Source of the DNA: an uncultured Lachnospiraceae bacterium
GTDB lineage: Bacteria; Bacillota; Clostridia; Lachnospirales; Lachnospiraceae
Assembly: GCA_910585295.1 (NCBI GenBank)
Contig: CAJUDE010000030.1
Span: forward strand, 120,900-184,899
Reading direction: 5' to 3'
DNA: 64,000 nt
Positions 27,429 through 36,927 of this stretch are shown here, in pieces (within the stretch, counting starts at the first letter, position 1; every line of letters starts with the position of its first letter). The notes beneath the pieces were generated by a model. The model saw only the letters and a list, made by a program, of their open reading frames with translations. It did not search any database and was not told the DNA's origin. The position numbers and the translations under genes were made by a program.

Positions 27429-28116
27429 CCCCCCACACTGTTTTTATAAATTTCTGGTTTCGGTAAGAATCCTGCATCTTCTCACGGATACGCCCAATAT
27501 GAGCCATCACGGTATTGTTATTATCCAAGTATTTTTCTTTCCAAACCGCCTCAAATAATTCTTCTGAGGACACCACCTGCCCCTGATGGGTGCCAAGATA
27601 CCATAAAATTGAAAATTCCCGGGGCGTAAGGTCCAGCTTCTTCCCAAACAATGTGCTTTGATGAGTCCTCTGGCTCATCCAAAGCCCCCGGATATCCAAT
27701 TCCCCGGCGGCTTCCCCCGCCCCTGGCCCCTCATTGCCCTGGCTGTTATAACTGCGGTACCTGCGGAGCTGGGTCTTCACCCTCGCAACTACTTCCAGCG
27801 GGTTAAAAGGCTTTGTGATATAATCATCCGCCCCCAGCATCAGCCCATTGATCTTATCTACATCCTCCACCCGTGCCGTCAGCATAATAATAGGGAAATA
27901 ATGGCTTTTGCGAATCATCCGGCAAATATGGAAGCCATCCATATCTGGCAGCATTACATCCAGGAGCGCCAAATCCACTTGCTGCTTTTCCACACATTCC
28001 AGAGCCTCTTTGCCCTGATTGAATTTGTAGACCTGATACCCTTCGTTCCCCAAGTACAATTCCAGCAAATCCGCCACTTCTACTTCATCGTCCACTACCA
28101 GTATATGTCCTGCCAT
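27406..28116 (-). CDS. VanR-like OmpR-family response regulator
   Basis: A 236-residue regulator: receiver with phospho-Asp in LALLDVMLPDMDG and conserved Lys in ITKPFNP, and a C-terminal winged helix (LDLTPREFSILWYLGTHQGQ ... RIREKM). First gene of the two-gene unit with the VanS-like kinase. Confidence 0.9.
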   Translation of the reverse strand: MAGHILVVDDEVEVADLLELYLGNEGYQVYKFNQGKEALECVEKQQVDLALLDVMLPDMDGFHICRMIRKSHYFPIIMLTARVEDVDKINGLMLGADDYITKPFNPLEVVARVKTQLRRYRSYNSQGNEGPGAGEAAGELDIRGLWMSQRTHQSTLFGKKLDLTPREFSILWYLGTHQGQVVSSEELFEAVWKEKYLDNNNTVMAHIGRIREKMQDSYRNQKFIKTVWGVGYTIEK

Positions 28117-28145
28117 TGACGCACCACCACTCCTAACTTATTATT

Positions 28146-29375
28146 CTAAAGCTCCCTCAGGGCTTCGGGGAACAATTCCACACTGCGCCGCAAAATCCCC
28201 TTCATATAGGCAATAGCAGTCCCATAGTTCGTCATAGGGACGCCCTGGTCCATGGCGCATTTCACCCGGTATTTCATTTCCCTTTCATTCAGCATGCAGC
28301 CGCCGCAATGGACCACCAGCTTATACCCTGACAAATCCTCTGGAAATTCCATCCCGGAAGAAAGGGAAACCTGAATCTGTTTATTTGTATATTCCTTTAA
28401 CCAGCGCGGCAATTTCACAGAGCCAATGTCATCACATTGGCGGTGGTGGGTGCATCCTTCGGAAATCAGCACCTTATCCCCATCCTCCAGCAATTCAATT
28501 GCCGCAGCCCCATGCACCGCCGCCTGTAAATTCCCTTTATAGCGGGCAAATAAAATAGAAAAGGACGTAAGGGGCAAATCTTTGGGGGTATCTGCGCTGA
28601 CTTTGGCAAAAACCTGGCTGTCTGTCACCACCATTGCAGGCTTTTTCCCTAACTGCTGCAATACCCCCTTTAATTCATTTTCTTTTACTGTGACCGCCAC
28701 TGCATCCGAGTCAAGGATATCACGGATGGTCTGCTGCTGAGGCAGAATCAGCCTGCCCTTCGGCGCCGCATTGTCAATCGGCGTAACCAAAACCACAAAA
28801 TCCCCTGGATGGAGCAAATCCCCAATAATCCTCCTGGATGGCCCTTCCTGAACTGCAAGGCCTGCAATCCTCTCCTTTAGCTCTTGTATCTGGAACCCCG
28901 TTTTCGCGCTGACCTGAATCCATTGCTGGCCGTTCTCCATCCACATGCCTTCTGTCTGTTCCAGCGCCTCTTTTGTCCCTTGTAAATCTGCTTTGTTCAC
29001 TGCCACCAGGTAAGGGATTCCTTTTTCCTGGAATAAGCCTGCCAGCTCCTGTTCCACAGAGGTGAACCCTGCTGCCTGGTCCACCACCAGGACCGCCACA
29101 TCTGTCTTATTCAAAATCTGCCTTGTTTTCCTGACGCGAAGCTCCCCAAGCGCCCCTTCATCATCAATCCCAGGCGTATCAATAATCACCACAGGGCCTA
29201 CGGGCAGCAGCTCCATTGCCTTTTGCACCGGGTCTGTGGTTGTCCCGCTGACTTCTGACACCACAGCAAGTTCCTGGCCTGCCACTGCATTCACTACACT
29301 GGATTTCCCTGCATTCCTCTTTCCAAAAAAGCCAATATGCACACGCTCTGCAAAAGGCGTACTGTTTAAACTCAT
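28146..29375 (-). CDS. hydF: [FeFe] hydrogenase maturation GTPase HydF
   Basis: Scaffold for H-cluster assembly, 409 residues. An N-terminal GTPase domain (P-loop FFGKRNAGKSSVVNA, G3 DTPGID, G4 NKAD) is followed by a dimerisation domain and a C-terminal [4Fe-4S] domain with CTHHRQCD and HCGGCMLN. ATG 29375 is chosen for AAAGGAG upstream. Its presence implies hydrogen metabolism; HydE and HydG are not in the window. Confidence 0.95.
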   Translation of the reverse strand: MSLNSTPFAERVHIGFFGKRNAGKSSVVNAVAGQELAVVSEVSGTTTDPVQKAMELLPVGPVVIIDTPGIDDEGALGELRVRKTRQILNKTDVAVLVVDQAAGFTSVEQELAGLFQEKGIPYLVAVNKADLQGTKEALEQTEGMWMENGQQWIQVSAKTGFQIQELKERIAGLAVQEGPSRRIIGDLLHPGDFVVLVTPIDNAAPKGRLILPQQQTIRDILDSDAVAVTVKENELKGVLQQLGKKPAMVVTDSQVFAKVSADTPKDLPLTSFSILFARYKGNLQAAVHGAAAIELLEDGDKVLISEGCTHHRQCDDIGSVKLPRWLKEYTNKQIQVSLSSGMEFPEDLSGYKLVVHCGGCMLNEREMKYRVKCAMDQGVPMTNYGTAIAYMKGILRRSVELFPEALREL

Positions 29376-29477
29376 GGCGGCTCCTTTCCATTTCAATTTA
29401 TGCATGCTAATTATGAAACAGCTAAATTATCATAATTCCATGCACAATCCACACCATTTCTTAGGAATATTTTCCCC

Positions 29478-29723
29478 TTATACTTTAGAATAAGCGGTTT
29501 TGCTGCTGACCCCTGCAAGTTTCCCCAATTTTCCAGAAAGGGCGCTGATTACATCTTGGGGCGCGTCCACCGCAATGCTTATAATATTAATTCCCTTTTT
29601 GGGGTATGGCAGCCCCATCCTCCCTATGATATAAGCCCCATATCCATGGAGGATTTTGTTCAATTCCTCCACAGAAGCTTCTTCCTCCACAATAATTCCA
29701 ATAATCGCCACTCTAGATCCCAT
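29478..29723 (-). CDS. TM1266-family hydrogenase-system regulator
   Basis: An 81-residue ACT-like protein (RVAIIGIIVEEEASVEELN ... GINIISIAVDAPQDVISALSGKLG). This family is characteristically encoded next to [FeFe] hydrogenase maturation genes, matching its place about 100 nt upstream of hydF. Function inferred from that association; it lacks an obvious DNA-binding motif. Confidence 0.85.
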   Translation of the reverse strand: MGSRVAIIGIIVEEEASVEELNKILHGYGAYIIGRMGLPYPKKGINIISIAVDAPQDVISALSGKLGKLAGVSSKTAYSKV

Positions 29724-29737
29724 TCTGCCCTAACCTT

Positions 29738-29968
29738 CTATTCTTCAAACTCCACTGCCACAAAAAAACCTTTTGGCGTCTCATGCACTTTTACCACTTT
29801 GCCTTCCCTGGATTTCAGCCGTTCGCTGAAACTATAATTTGCCGACATGGCATAAGCCTTCCCTAACGTATAGTAATAGGAAGTGGGAAGTTTCCCTTCT
29901 GTCACTGGAAGCACATCCCCCTCCTTTAACAAACCTGTCCGTTCCATCTTAAATTCCATTTGGCGCAT
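29738..29968 (-). CDS. Small conserved-looking hypothetical protein
   Basis: 76 residues, highly charged, with no TM segment or cysteines. It ends in a beta-rich segment (GKVVKVHETPKGFFVAVEFEE). I do not recognise a family. It lies 14 nt upstream of the TM1266-type gene and 18 nt after trkH, so it belongs to the same minus-strand run. Confidence 0.7.
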   Translation of the reverse strand: MRQMEFKMERTGLLKEGDVLPVTEGKLPTSYYYTLGKAYAMSANYSFSERLKSREGKVVKVHETPKGFFVAVEFEE

Positions 29969-29986
29969 AAAAATCTCTCCTTTCCC

Positions 29987-31426
29987 TTACCTGCGCTTCC
30001 AAGTGGAAGGGGTGAACAGCAGTAAAATTGGGAACAGTTCCAAACGCCCCGCTAACATGTCGAACATCAGCACATATTTTGCGGGCTGGGAGTACACTGC
30101 AAAATTTTCTGCCGGCCCAACCTGCCCAAGCCCTGGCCCAATGTTATTCAGCGTTGCCGCAACTGCTGTAAAATTTGTAGTGAAGTCAAGCTCATCCAAA
30201 GATATAAACAGCACGGAAGCGCCATACACCATCGCATATGCAATAAAAAACACAGAAATGGAACGCAGGACTTCTTTATTCACCACATGCTTCTCAAAAT
30301 GGATCTGCCGCACGCGTTTCGGATGGATTAAGTAAGACAATTCATTTTTCACCAACTTAAGCATAATCACAATACGGGAAACCTTAATCCCTCCGCCTGT
30401 GCTTCCTGCACATGCCCCTACGAACATCAAAAGCACAAGCAGAAATTTGGAAAACTCCGGCCATTGGTTAAAATCTGCTGTGGAATACCCTGTAGTCGTG
30501 ATAATGGAAGCCACCTGAAACGCCGCATGGTGGACCGCATCCAGCAAGGAATGGAAGCTGCCCCGGATATTTATGGTAATCAGCAGGATTGCGCCCAAGA
30601 TAATCCCCAAGTAATACCGCATCTCTTCATGCCGCAGCGCCTGCAAAGGCTTTTTCGTCCATACCAGGTAATACACATTAAAATTAATGCCAAACATAAT
30701 CATAAACACCGTTATAATTGCCTGGGAAACCATTGGGTACGACCCAATGCTGCTGTTTAGCACGCCAAACCCTCCGGTACCCGCCGTGCCAAAGGATAAG
30801 GTCATGGACTCAAACGGCGACATCCCGCTGACTAATAATAAAACAATCTGGACCACTGTCAAAACCACATACATTTTATACAAATTCCGAGCGGTATATT
30901 TCACCCTTGGAACCAGCTTCCCCACAGTAGGCCCTGGGCTTTCTGCACGCATCAAATGCATATTATAGCCGCCTGCCAGCGGAAGGACTGCAAGTATCAG
31001 CACCAGCACGCCCATCCCCCCAATCCAATGGGTAAAGCTCCGCCAGAACAAATTGCATTTAGAAAGCGCCTCCACATCTGGCAGGATACTTGCCCCAGTA
31101 GTGGTCAAACCAGAAATCGTTTCAAATAAGGCGTCTGTATAGCTTGGGAATTCCCCTGACAAAAATAAGGGCAACGCGCCTGTCAGGCTGAGGATAATCC
31201 AGCTTAAGGATACTGTCACAAAACCCTCCCTTGCATAAAATACCGTGCTTTTCGGCTTTTTCATCTTCCCAACCACGCCCGCCAAAAGGCACCCTGCCAG
31301 TACGATTGCATAAGCCCACCCTTCTTTTTCCCTATAAACCAGTGACGCGATACAAGGAAGCGCTAAAAACACTGCCTGAAATTCCAAAACACGGCAAAGG
31401 ATATACCTGATAATCGAATAATTCAT
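29987..31426 (-). CDS. trkH: Potassium uptake channel TrkH/KtrB
   Basis: Membrane pore subunit, 479 residues, about ten hydrophobic segments in four M1-P-M2 repeats. The selectivity-filter turns are visible: TTTGASIL, GTAGTGGFGV, TTTGYSTADF and NNIGPGLGQVG. GSTGGGIKVSR is also present. Paired with the TrkA regulator 17 nt upstream. Confidence 0.95.
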   Translation of the reverse strand: MNYSIIRYILCRVLEFQAVFLALPCIASLVYREKEGWAYAIVLAGCLLAGVVGKMKKPKSTVFYAREGFVTVSLSWIILSLTGALPLFLSGEFPSYTDALFETISGLTTTGASILPDVEALSKCNLFWRSFTHWIGGMGVLVLILAVLPLAGGYNMHLMRAESPGPTVGKLVPRVKYTARNLYKMYVVLTVVQIVLLLVSGMSPFESMTLSFGTAGTGGFGVLNSSIGSYPMVSQAIITVFMIMFGINFNVYYLVWTKKPLQALRHEEMRYYLGIILGAILLITINIRGSFHSLLDAVHHAAFQVASIITTTGYSTADFNQWPEFSKFLLVLLMFVGACAGSTGGGIKVSRIVIMLKLVKNELSYLIHPKRVRQIHFEKHVVNKEVLRSISVFFIAYAMVYGASVLFISLDELDFTTNFTAVAATLNNIGPGLGQVGPAENFAVYSQPAKYVLMFDMLAGRLELFPILLLFTPSTWKRR

Positions 31427-31443
31427 AACCTTGGTCCCTCCGC

Positions 31444-32799
31444 CTATTTCAAAATATCTTTCAAATCGTGGAACCCCTGGTTTGTAGTCACCACCACAAC
31501 TGTATCGCCCATTTCAATTGTATCCTGCCCGCCCGGCGTAATAATGTTCCCCCTCCGGTTAATGCAGGCAATCAACAAATTTTCTTTTAACTGCAGCTCC
31601 TTTAGCGGGATGCCCACAAGGGCAGACCTTTCCTGCACCCGGAATTCCAACGCCTCCACCTTATCCTCAATCAACTGGTATAAGGTCTCGATATTGCTGC
31701 CAATGGAATTCTGCATCGCGCGCACATACTGCAGGATATATTCTGCAGTAATATGTTTCGGGTACAGCACGCTCCCTAAGTCCATGCTGTCAATAATTTC
31801 ATCATAGGCAATCCGATGCACTTTTGTTATGGTCTTTGCCTTTGACACCTTTTTTGCAAAAAGGCTCAGCATAATATTTTCTTCATCTAAGTTGGTCCAT
31901 GCCACAAAAGAATGGGCTTTTGGCATCCCCTCTTCGTATAGCAGGTTGCGTTCCGTCCCGTCCCCTTGAATTACCATTGCCTGAGGAAGCAGCTCGCTCA
32001 GCTCATTGCACCGTCCCTTGTCCTGCTCAATAATCTTAATTTCGATGCCCATCGGCAAAAGCTGCTTTGCCAGATAATATGTAGTCTCCCCGCCGCCAAT
32101 AATCATGCAGTTTTTAATCCGGTTGGTTGCCATGCCTATTTTACGGAAAAACTCATTCGCCTTTTTAGAAGAGGCTACAATTGAAATAATATCTTTTTCC
32201 CGCAATATAAAATTACCAGAAGGGATAAACACTTCCTCCCCGCGCTCTACTGCGCAAATTAGCACATCGCAGTGCAGCCCCCCGGAAATATACGTCAGAG
32301 GCTTGCCGTCTAACACCGACCCTTCCCCGAGTTTGCATTTTAGAAGCTCCACCCTTCCCTTTGCGAAGCTGTCCACCTTAATGGCAGATGGGAATTTCAG
32401 CAGCCGGGCAATTTCGCTGGCGGCTGCATATTCTGGGTTAATCACCATAGACAGCCCCAGCTCTTCTTTAATATAAGTGATTTCCTTATTATAAATCGGG
32501 TTACGCACCCTTGCAATAGTATTGCAGCCCCCCGCCTTCCTGGCAATCAGGCAGCAAAGCAAGTTCAGCTCATCCGAAGTAGTTACCGCTATCATCAAGT
32601 CAGCCGCTTCTATCCCAGCCTCGTTCTGCACGGTAAAGCTTGCGCCATTCCCCACAATGCCCATAACGTCAAACCGGTTCGCCACCGACTCAGCTTTTTT
32701 GGCGTCCATGTCCACAACTGTAATATTATGCCCTTCTTTACTTAACTGTTCTGTCAAAGTTGTCCCTACATTCCCACAACCCACAATGATAATCTGCAT
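31444..32799 (-). CDS. trkA: Trk potassium transporter regulatory subunit
   Basis: 451 residues with two tandem RCK units. Each unit has a Rossmann NAD-binding half (MQIIIVGCGNVGTTL at the start and CMIIGGGETTYYLAKQL near residue 230) and an RCK_C half. Peripheral membrane protein gating TrkH by NADH/ATP binding. First gene of the trk unit. Confidence 0.95.
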   Translation of the reverse strand: MQIIIVGCGNVGTTLTEQLSKEGHNITVVDMDAKKAESVANRFDVMGIVGNGASFTVQNEAGIEAADLMIAVTTSDELNLLCCLIARKAGGCNTIARVRNPIYNKEITYIKEELGLSMVINPEYAAASEIARLLKFPSAIKVDSFAKGRVELLKCKLGEGSVLDGKPLTYISGGLHCDVLICAVERGEEVFIPSGNFILREKDIISIVASSKKANEFFRKIGMATNRIKNCMIIGGGETTYYLAKQLLPMGIEIKIIEQDKGRCNELSELLPQAMVIQGDGTERNLLYEEGMPKAHSFVAWTNLDEENIMLSLFAKKVSKAKTITKVHRIAYDEIIDSMDLGSVLYPKHITAEYILQYVRAMQNSIGSNIETLYQLIEDKVEALEFRVQERSALVGIPLKELQLKENLLIACINRRGNIITPGGQDTIEMGDTVVVVTTNQGFHDLKDILK

Positions 32800-32852
32800 G
32801 TCTCCTCCACCTACGGCAGATATCTGTCGTCTTTCTCCTTTTTTAATTTATA

Positions 32853-33746
32853 TTATCTATCGTACTTTTTTAATAACCCAATCCCAAGCGGATGCGGCCC
32901 AGTATGGACCCCGATGGTAGCCCCAATCTGGAAAATCCCAATTTCTTTATAATTGGAATAGCCCTTTAACGAGGCAAGCAGCTGGTCACGGAACTCCACG
33001 GCCTCTTCGTGGCTATACCCATACCCCACCACAATCTGGTAATCGTCCGGAGATTCCCCAATTTTTTCAAAATGCGCCTTTGTCTGGTCAATTAAGCGTT
33101 TCAGCCCTTTTTTGCGGTTCCTTACTATGCCCGTGGGGAAAATCTCCCCTTCTTTCAGCATAATCAACGGCTTAATGCCAAGGGTGGAAGCGGCTGTTCC
33201 CATCACCTTCCCAATCCTTCCGCCATGGATTAAATATTCATAATTCCCTACGGTAAAGATTATCCTTCCTGTAGGCTTTATCTGCTCAATTTTCCCCACC
33301 GCCTCCTCAAAGGGCAGCCCTGCCCGCTGCATACGCACTGTTTCTAATACCAAAAGCCCTTGCAGCACTGTATTTACTGTAGTGTCCACCACTTGTATCC
33401 TGACATTTGGAAAATCTTCCTTCAATAAATCTGCCGCCGTCTGCGCTGAATTATAGGAGCCGCTAAATTTTGTAGTGATGCACAGGCAGATAATATCTTT
33501 GCCCTCTTTTGCAAAAGGCGTGAATGCGTCCACATAATCCTGCACCGAAGGGAGGGACGATTTTGGAAACTTATCGGGGTTATCCACCATTTCCTGATAA
33601 AACGTCCTCACGCTGATTTCTTCCATCTCTTTTTTGTAAACCTGCCCATCAAATGTTACATAAAATGGAACTACTTTCACCCCTGCCTGCCTAGCTTCTT
33701 CCAAGCCCAGGTCGCACGAGCCGTCTGTGACTATCTGATATGCCAT
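32853..33746 (-). CDS. DegV-family fatty-acid-binding protein
   Basis: 297 residues. Start MAYQIVTDGSCDLG with GAGGAATTCT before ATG. DegV landmarks: TDGSCDL, SSLPSVQDY, ITTKFSGSYNSAQ, GRIGK and IGVHTGPHPLGIG at the C-terminus. Family members bind fatty acids and, as FakB, present them for phosphorylation; no FakA is in view, so the role is uncertain. Confidence 0.9.
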   Translation of the reverse strand: MAYQIVTDGSCDLGLEEARQAGVKVVPFYVTFDGQVYKKEMEEISVRTFYQEMVDNPDKFPKSSLPSVQDYVDAFTPFAKEGKDIICLCITTKFSGSYNSAQTAADLLKEDFPNVRIQVVDTTVNTVLQGLLVLETVRMQRAGLPFEEAVGKIEQIKPTGRIIFTVGNYEYLIHGGRIGKVMGTAASTLGIKPLIMLKEGEIFPTGIVRNRKKGLKRLIDQTKAHFEKIGESPDDYQIVVGYGYSHEEAVEFRDQLLASLKGYSNYKEIGIFQIGATIGVHTGPHPLGIGLLKKYDR

Positions 33747-33908
33747 AGAATTCCTCTTTTCCATAATTGAACATAAGGGGAAGCGTTCTGCTCCCCCGTC
33801 TCCGATAATACTTCGCTGTTATTATAATACCTTTTTCAATAAAAGAAAAGATGTTTTCCTTGATTCTTTCTTAGTAATATATTACTACTTGCACTTTCCT
33901 GCCATGCC

Positions 33909-34403
33909 TTATGGTTTTTTGGCAGTGAACTCTGCCGCCCTTGCCTTAGAAACCTCCAAAAAATCCGCTGTTTTCAAGCACAATGTAGTCCCAATCCTTC
34001 CGCCGCTAATATATAGTTCCTCGAATTCTAATGCCTCTTTGCCCAAAAAAACCGGATATTGTTTCTTCATCCCCAAAGGGCTGCACCCGCCCCGGACATA
34101 CCCAGTCACCGCCATAATCTCTTTTACCGGAACCATTTCCAAAGACTTCTCCCCCACCACTTTTGCCGCTTCTTTTAAGTCAACCTCCGCTGCCACAGGC
34201 AGGGCAAACACATAATACTGCCTGCTTTTCCCCTGCAGGACCAGCGTCTTAAAGGATTGCTCCGGGGGCGCCCCTGTCGCTTGCGCAGTATGGACCCCAT
34301 CAATAAATTCCTCACACTCGTATTGCAACACCTTGTAACTTATATTGTGTTTGTCCAACATGCGCATGGCATTCGTCTTAATCTCTTTCTCCTTCTTCGC
34401 CAC
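33909..34403 (-). CDS. ybaK: Cys-tRNA(Pro) deacylase, YbaK/EbsC family
   Basis: 164-residue trans-editing protein that clears Cys mischarged on tRNA-Pro. Family features: KTLVLQGKSR, the catalytic Lys region, VRGGCSPLGMKKQYPVF and ISGGRIGTTLCL. Downstream of the membrane hypothetical gene by 17 nt. Confidence 0.92.
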   Translation of the reverse strand: MAKKEKEIKTNAMRMLDKHNISYKVLQYECEEFIDGVHTAQATGAPPEQSFKTLVLQGKSRQYYVFALPVAAEVDLKEAAKVVGEKSLEMVPVKEIMAVTGYVRGGCSPLGMKKQYPVFLGKEALEFEELYISGGRIGTTLCLKTADFLEVSKARAAEFTAKKP

Positions 34404-34420
34404 TATAAACCCCTTCTTTC

Positions 34421-35092
34421 CTATTCCACTAAGAACCTGATAAAATGCGCCGCAACTTCCTGGCGCCTGGAATACCCAAATACAATCAAATATGCCGGCC
34501 CACTATTTTGGTAGCCATATTTTTCCAAAACTTCGCTGCCTTCCACCCGAACGGCGTCTTTTTCACAAATTTCTTTATGGGCTGCTACAAATTCTTCCCC
34601 AACCATCTCCTCTACCGGAACTAGCAGGCCTGGTTCCTGGGAATACTGCTGGTAAACGCTTTGGGGGCAGATAAAAAGGTCTGTGGTGGCGGCGCCCACC
34701 AGCGTGGTCATTTTCATCTGTCCCGCATAGTCCATCCCGCCAGAGCCATCTTCATTTGAAAACGCCACGGAAGTGTCCAAGATAAATTTATGGTGTGGGT
34801 CCATGTCCCCTAAGTAAGCCTGGAAATGTTCCATCAATTCTTCCTCTAGCCCCCTTCCATTAATTACAGACGCATATAGCATTGTCTCATCCTGGAAACT
34901 GCCAATCCATTTCACTATCCCAACGGCAAACAAAACTAGCCCCACAATGCCCAAAATATGGAACTTATAATAGCCTAAAATATATTCCGCCTTGCCTTTC
35001 CTGTCCATGGACGCTAATTTTTCACGCTCTAACTCCCTTTTTTCCTTTTTCGTCATGTCAGACTCATGTTTTTTCTGAAATTTCGTATCCAT
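34421..35092 (-). CDS. Single-pass membrane hypothetical protein
   Basis: 223 residues: a highly charged cytosolic N-terminus (residues 1-40), one TM helix (FHILGIVGLVLFAVGIVKWI), then a 160-residue exported or lumenal domain with no cysteine pair beyond two scattered Cys. The outer domain faintly recalls a periplasmic-binding-like fold (TDLFICPQSVYQQYSQ), but I make no family call. Confidence 0.75.
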   Translation of the reverse strand: MDTKFQKKHESDMTKKEKRELEREKLASMDRKGKAEYILGYYKFHILGIVGLVLFAVGIVKWIGSFQDETMLYASVINGRGLEEELMEHFQAYLGDMDPHHKFILDTSVAFSNEDGSGGMDYAGQMKMTTLVGAATTDLFICPQSVYQQYSQEPGLLVPVEEMVGEEFVAAHKEICEKDAVRVEGSEVLEKYGYQNSGPAYLIVFGYSRRQEVAAHFIRFLVE

Positions 35093-35113
35093 TTTCCCTC
35101 CTGCAGCCCTTGA

Positions 35114-36925
35114 CTACTGACCTTGCCCCTCAATCTTTTCTGCCAGTTCATTCAAATATACCCAGCGTTCCATTTTCGCTTCTAATTCAGCCTCTACCTG
35201 TTCTTTCTCTGCCGCCAGCCCCGACAGCCGTGCCGAATTGGTGGCATGCTGCATCATATCTTCTTCCAAGCCTTGCAGCCTCTTTTCTAAGGATGCCACT
35301 TCTTCCTCTATGGTATCGTATTCCCGCTGCTCCTTAAAAGAAAATTTTAATTTCTTCTCCCGGTTCCTGGGCCTGCCCTTTTGCGTTTCTTTTTCTAGGT
35401 TTCCTTTTTCTTTCGCAGCCTGCTTCTCCTGGCCTGGACGCCGCCCTTTTCTGGCGTTCAGGTAATCCAGATAGCCGCCTTCGTATTGCTGCAGGCGCCC
35501 ATCCCCTTCAAATGCAAAAATCCTATGGACCAGGCGTTCCAGGAAATAACGGTCATGGGACACTGTAATGACAATCCCGTCAAAGGAATCTAAGTAATCC
35601 TCGAGGATGCCCAGGGTCTGAATATCCAAATCATTGGTCGGCTCGTCCAAAACCAGCACATTGGGCGCGCCCATCAGCACCCGCAGCAAATACAGCCTCC
35701 TTCGCTCACCGCCAGATAGCTTCCCCACAGGGGTCCATTGCATCGTGCCATCGAACAGAAAACGCTCCATCAGCATGGATGCGCTGATTTTGCCATCGCC
35801 AGTATCTACATATTCCCCTGCCTCCCTCACATAGTCAATCGCCTTCATCCCCTCGTCCATATGGGAGCTGTCCTGGGAAAAATAACCCACTTTGATAGTT
35901 TCCCCCATCTCCACGCTGCCCCCATCGGAAGGCGCCTGCCCTAGTATTATTTTTAACAAAGTGGTTTTCCCGCACCCGTTCGGCCCGATAATCCCAATCC
36001 GTTCCCCTTTTAGGAAAATATAGGAAAAATCCTGGATAAGCTTCTGTCCTCCATAAGACTTGGATATGTTTTTCAACTCTATGGTCTTTTTCCCCATCCT
36101 AGAAGATGCCGAGGACATTTCCACACGTTTTTCCTCCAACGGCCCATCCATAGCAAGCAACGTCTCAATCCGCTGGATATGGGCTTTCTGCTTCGTGGAA
36201 CGCGCCCTTGCGCCCCTTGCCAGCCAGGCCAGCTCTTTTTTCAAAATGCTTTTCCGTTTCCGCTGGCTCGCCTGCTCCATGCTCTGCCTTTGCATTTTTA
36301 ACGCAATATAATCCACATAATTGCCCGGATAGCTATAGATATCCCCATATTCCACTTCCACAATCCGACCCACGATCCTATCCAGGAAATAGCGGTCATG
36401 GGTTACCATCACAACCGCTCCCCGAAACTTTGCCAGATAATCCTCAAGCCACCCAGACATCTCACTGTCCAAATGGTTGGTTGGCTCGTCCAGAATCAGG
36501 AGTTCCACAGGCTGCAGCAATACATTCACCAGCGCCACCCGCTTTTTTTGCCCGCCGGACAAATATTTCACAGGCTGCCCCATATCTGTAAAGCCCAGCT
36601 GGTGCAGCATGGACCTTGCTTCCCCTTCCAGCACCCCGTCCTGCGCATCCAATCCCTTAAGGGCAGACTTTAAAATGCTGTCGGTATCCTCTAACTGCGG
36701 CGTTTGTTCCAAATAGGCTGTTTTCACATGGCTCCCCCTAATTACTGTGCCTTCGTCTGGCTCCTCCACTCCGGCAATAATTTTTAGCAATGTGGATTTC
36801 CCCATGCCGTTGACTCCAATCACGCCTACTTTCTCCCCCTCCTGCAGGCTGAATGAAGCATCCTTCAGTAAAACACGTTCTGCTGTATAAGCTTTCCATA
36901 AATGTTCTGCTGTTAATAGATTCAT
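35114..36925 (-). CDS. ABC-F ATPase (Uup-like)
   Basis: 603 residues with two ABC modules and no TM segment: Walker A GVNGMGKST and GPNGCGKTT, signatures LSGGQKKR and LSGGERRR, Walker B LLILDEPTNHLD and VLVLDEPTNDLD. A C-terminal coiled coil (residues about 525-600) is Uup/YfmR-like. ABC-F proteins act on ribosomes; which job this one has is unclear. ATG 36925 has GAGGAG upstream; an earlier in-frame start is not used. Confidence 0.93.
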   Translation of the reverse strand: MNLLTAEHLWKAYTAERVLLKDASFSLQEGEKVGVIGVNGMGKSTLLKIIAGVEEPDEGTVIRGSHVKTAYLEQTPQLEDTDSILKSALKGLDAQDGVLEGEARSMLHQLGFTDMGQPVKYLSGGQKKRVALVNVLLQPVELLILDEPTNHLDSEMSGWLEDYLAKFRGAVVMVTHDRYFLDRIVGRIVEVEYGDIYSYPGNYVDYIALKMQRQSMEQASQRKRKSILKKELAWLARGARARSTKQKAHIQRIETLLAMDGPLEEKRVEMSSASSRMGKKTIELKNISKSYGGQKLIQDFSYIFLKGERIGIIGPNGCGKTTLLKIILGQAPSDGGSVEMGETIKVGYFSQDSSHMDEGMKAIDYVREAGEYVDTGDGKISASMLMERFLFDGTMQWTPVGKLSGGERRRLYLLRVLMGAPNVLVLDEPTNDLDIQTLGILEDYLDSFDGIVITVSHDRYFLERLVHRIFAFEGDGRLQQYEGGYLDYLNARKGRRPGQEKQAAKEKGNLEKETQKGRPRNREKKLKFSFKEQREYDTIEEEVASLEKRLQGLEEDMMQHATNSARLSGLAAEKEQVEAELEAKMERWVYLNELAEKIEGQGQ

Positions 36926-36927
36926 CT

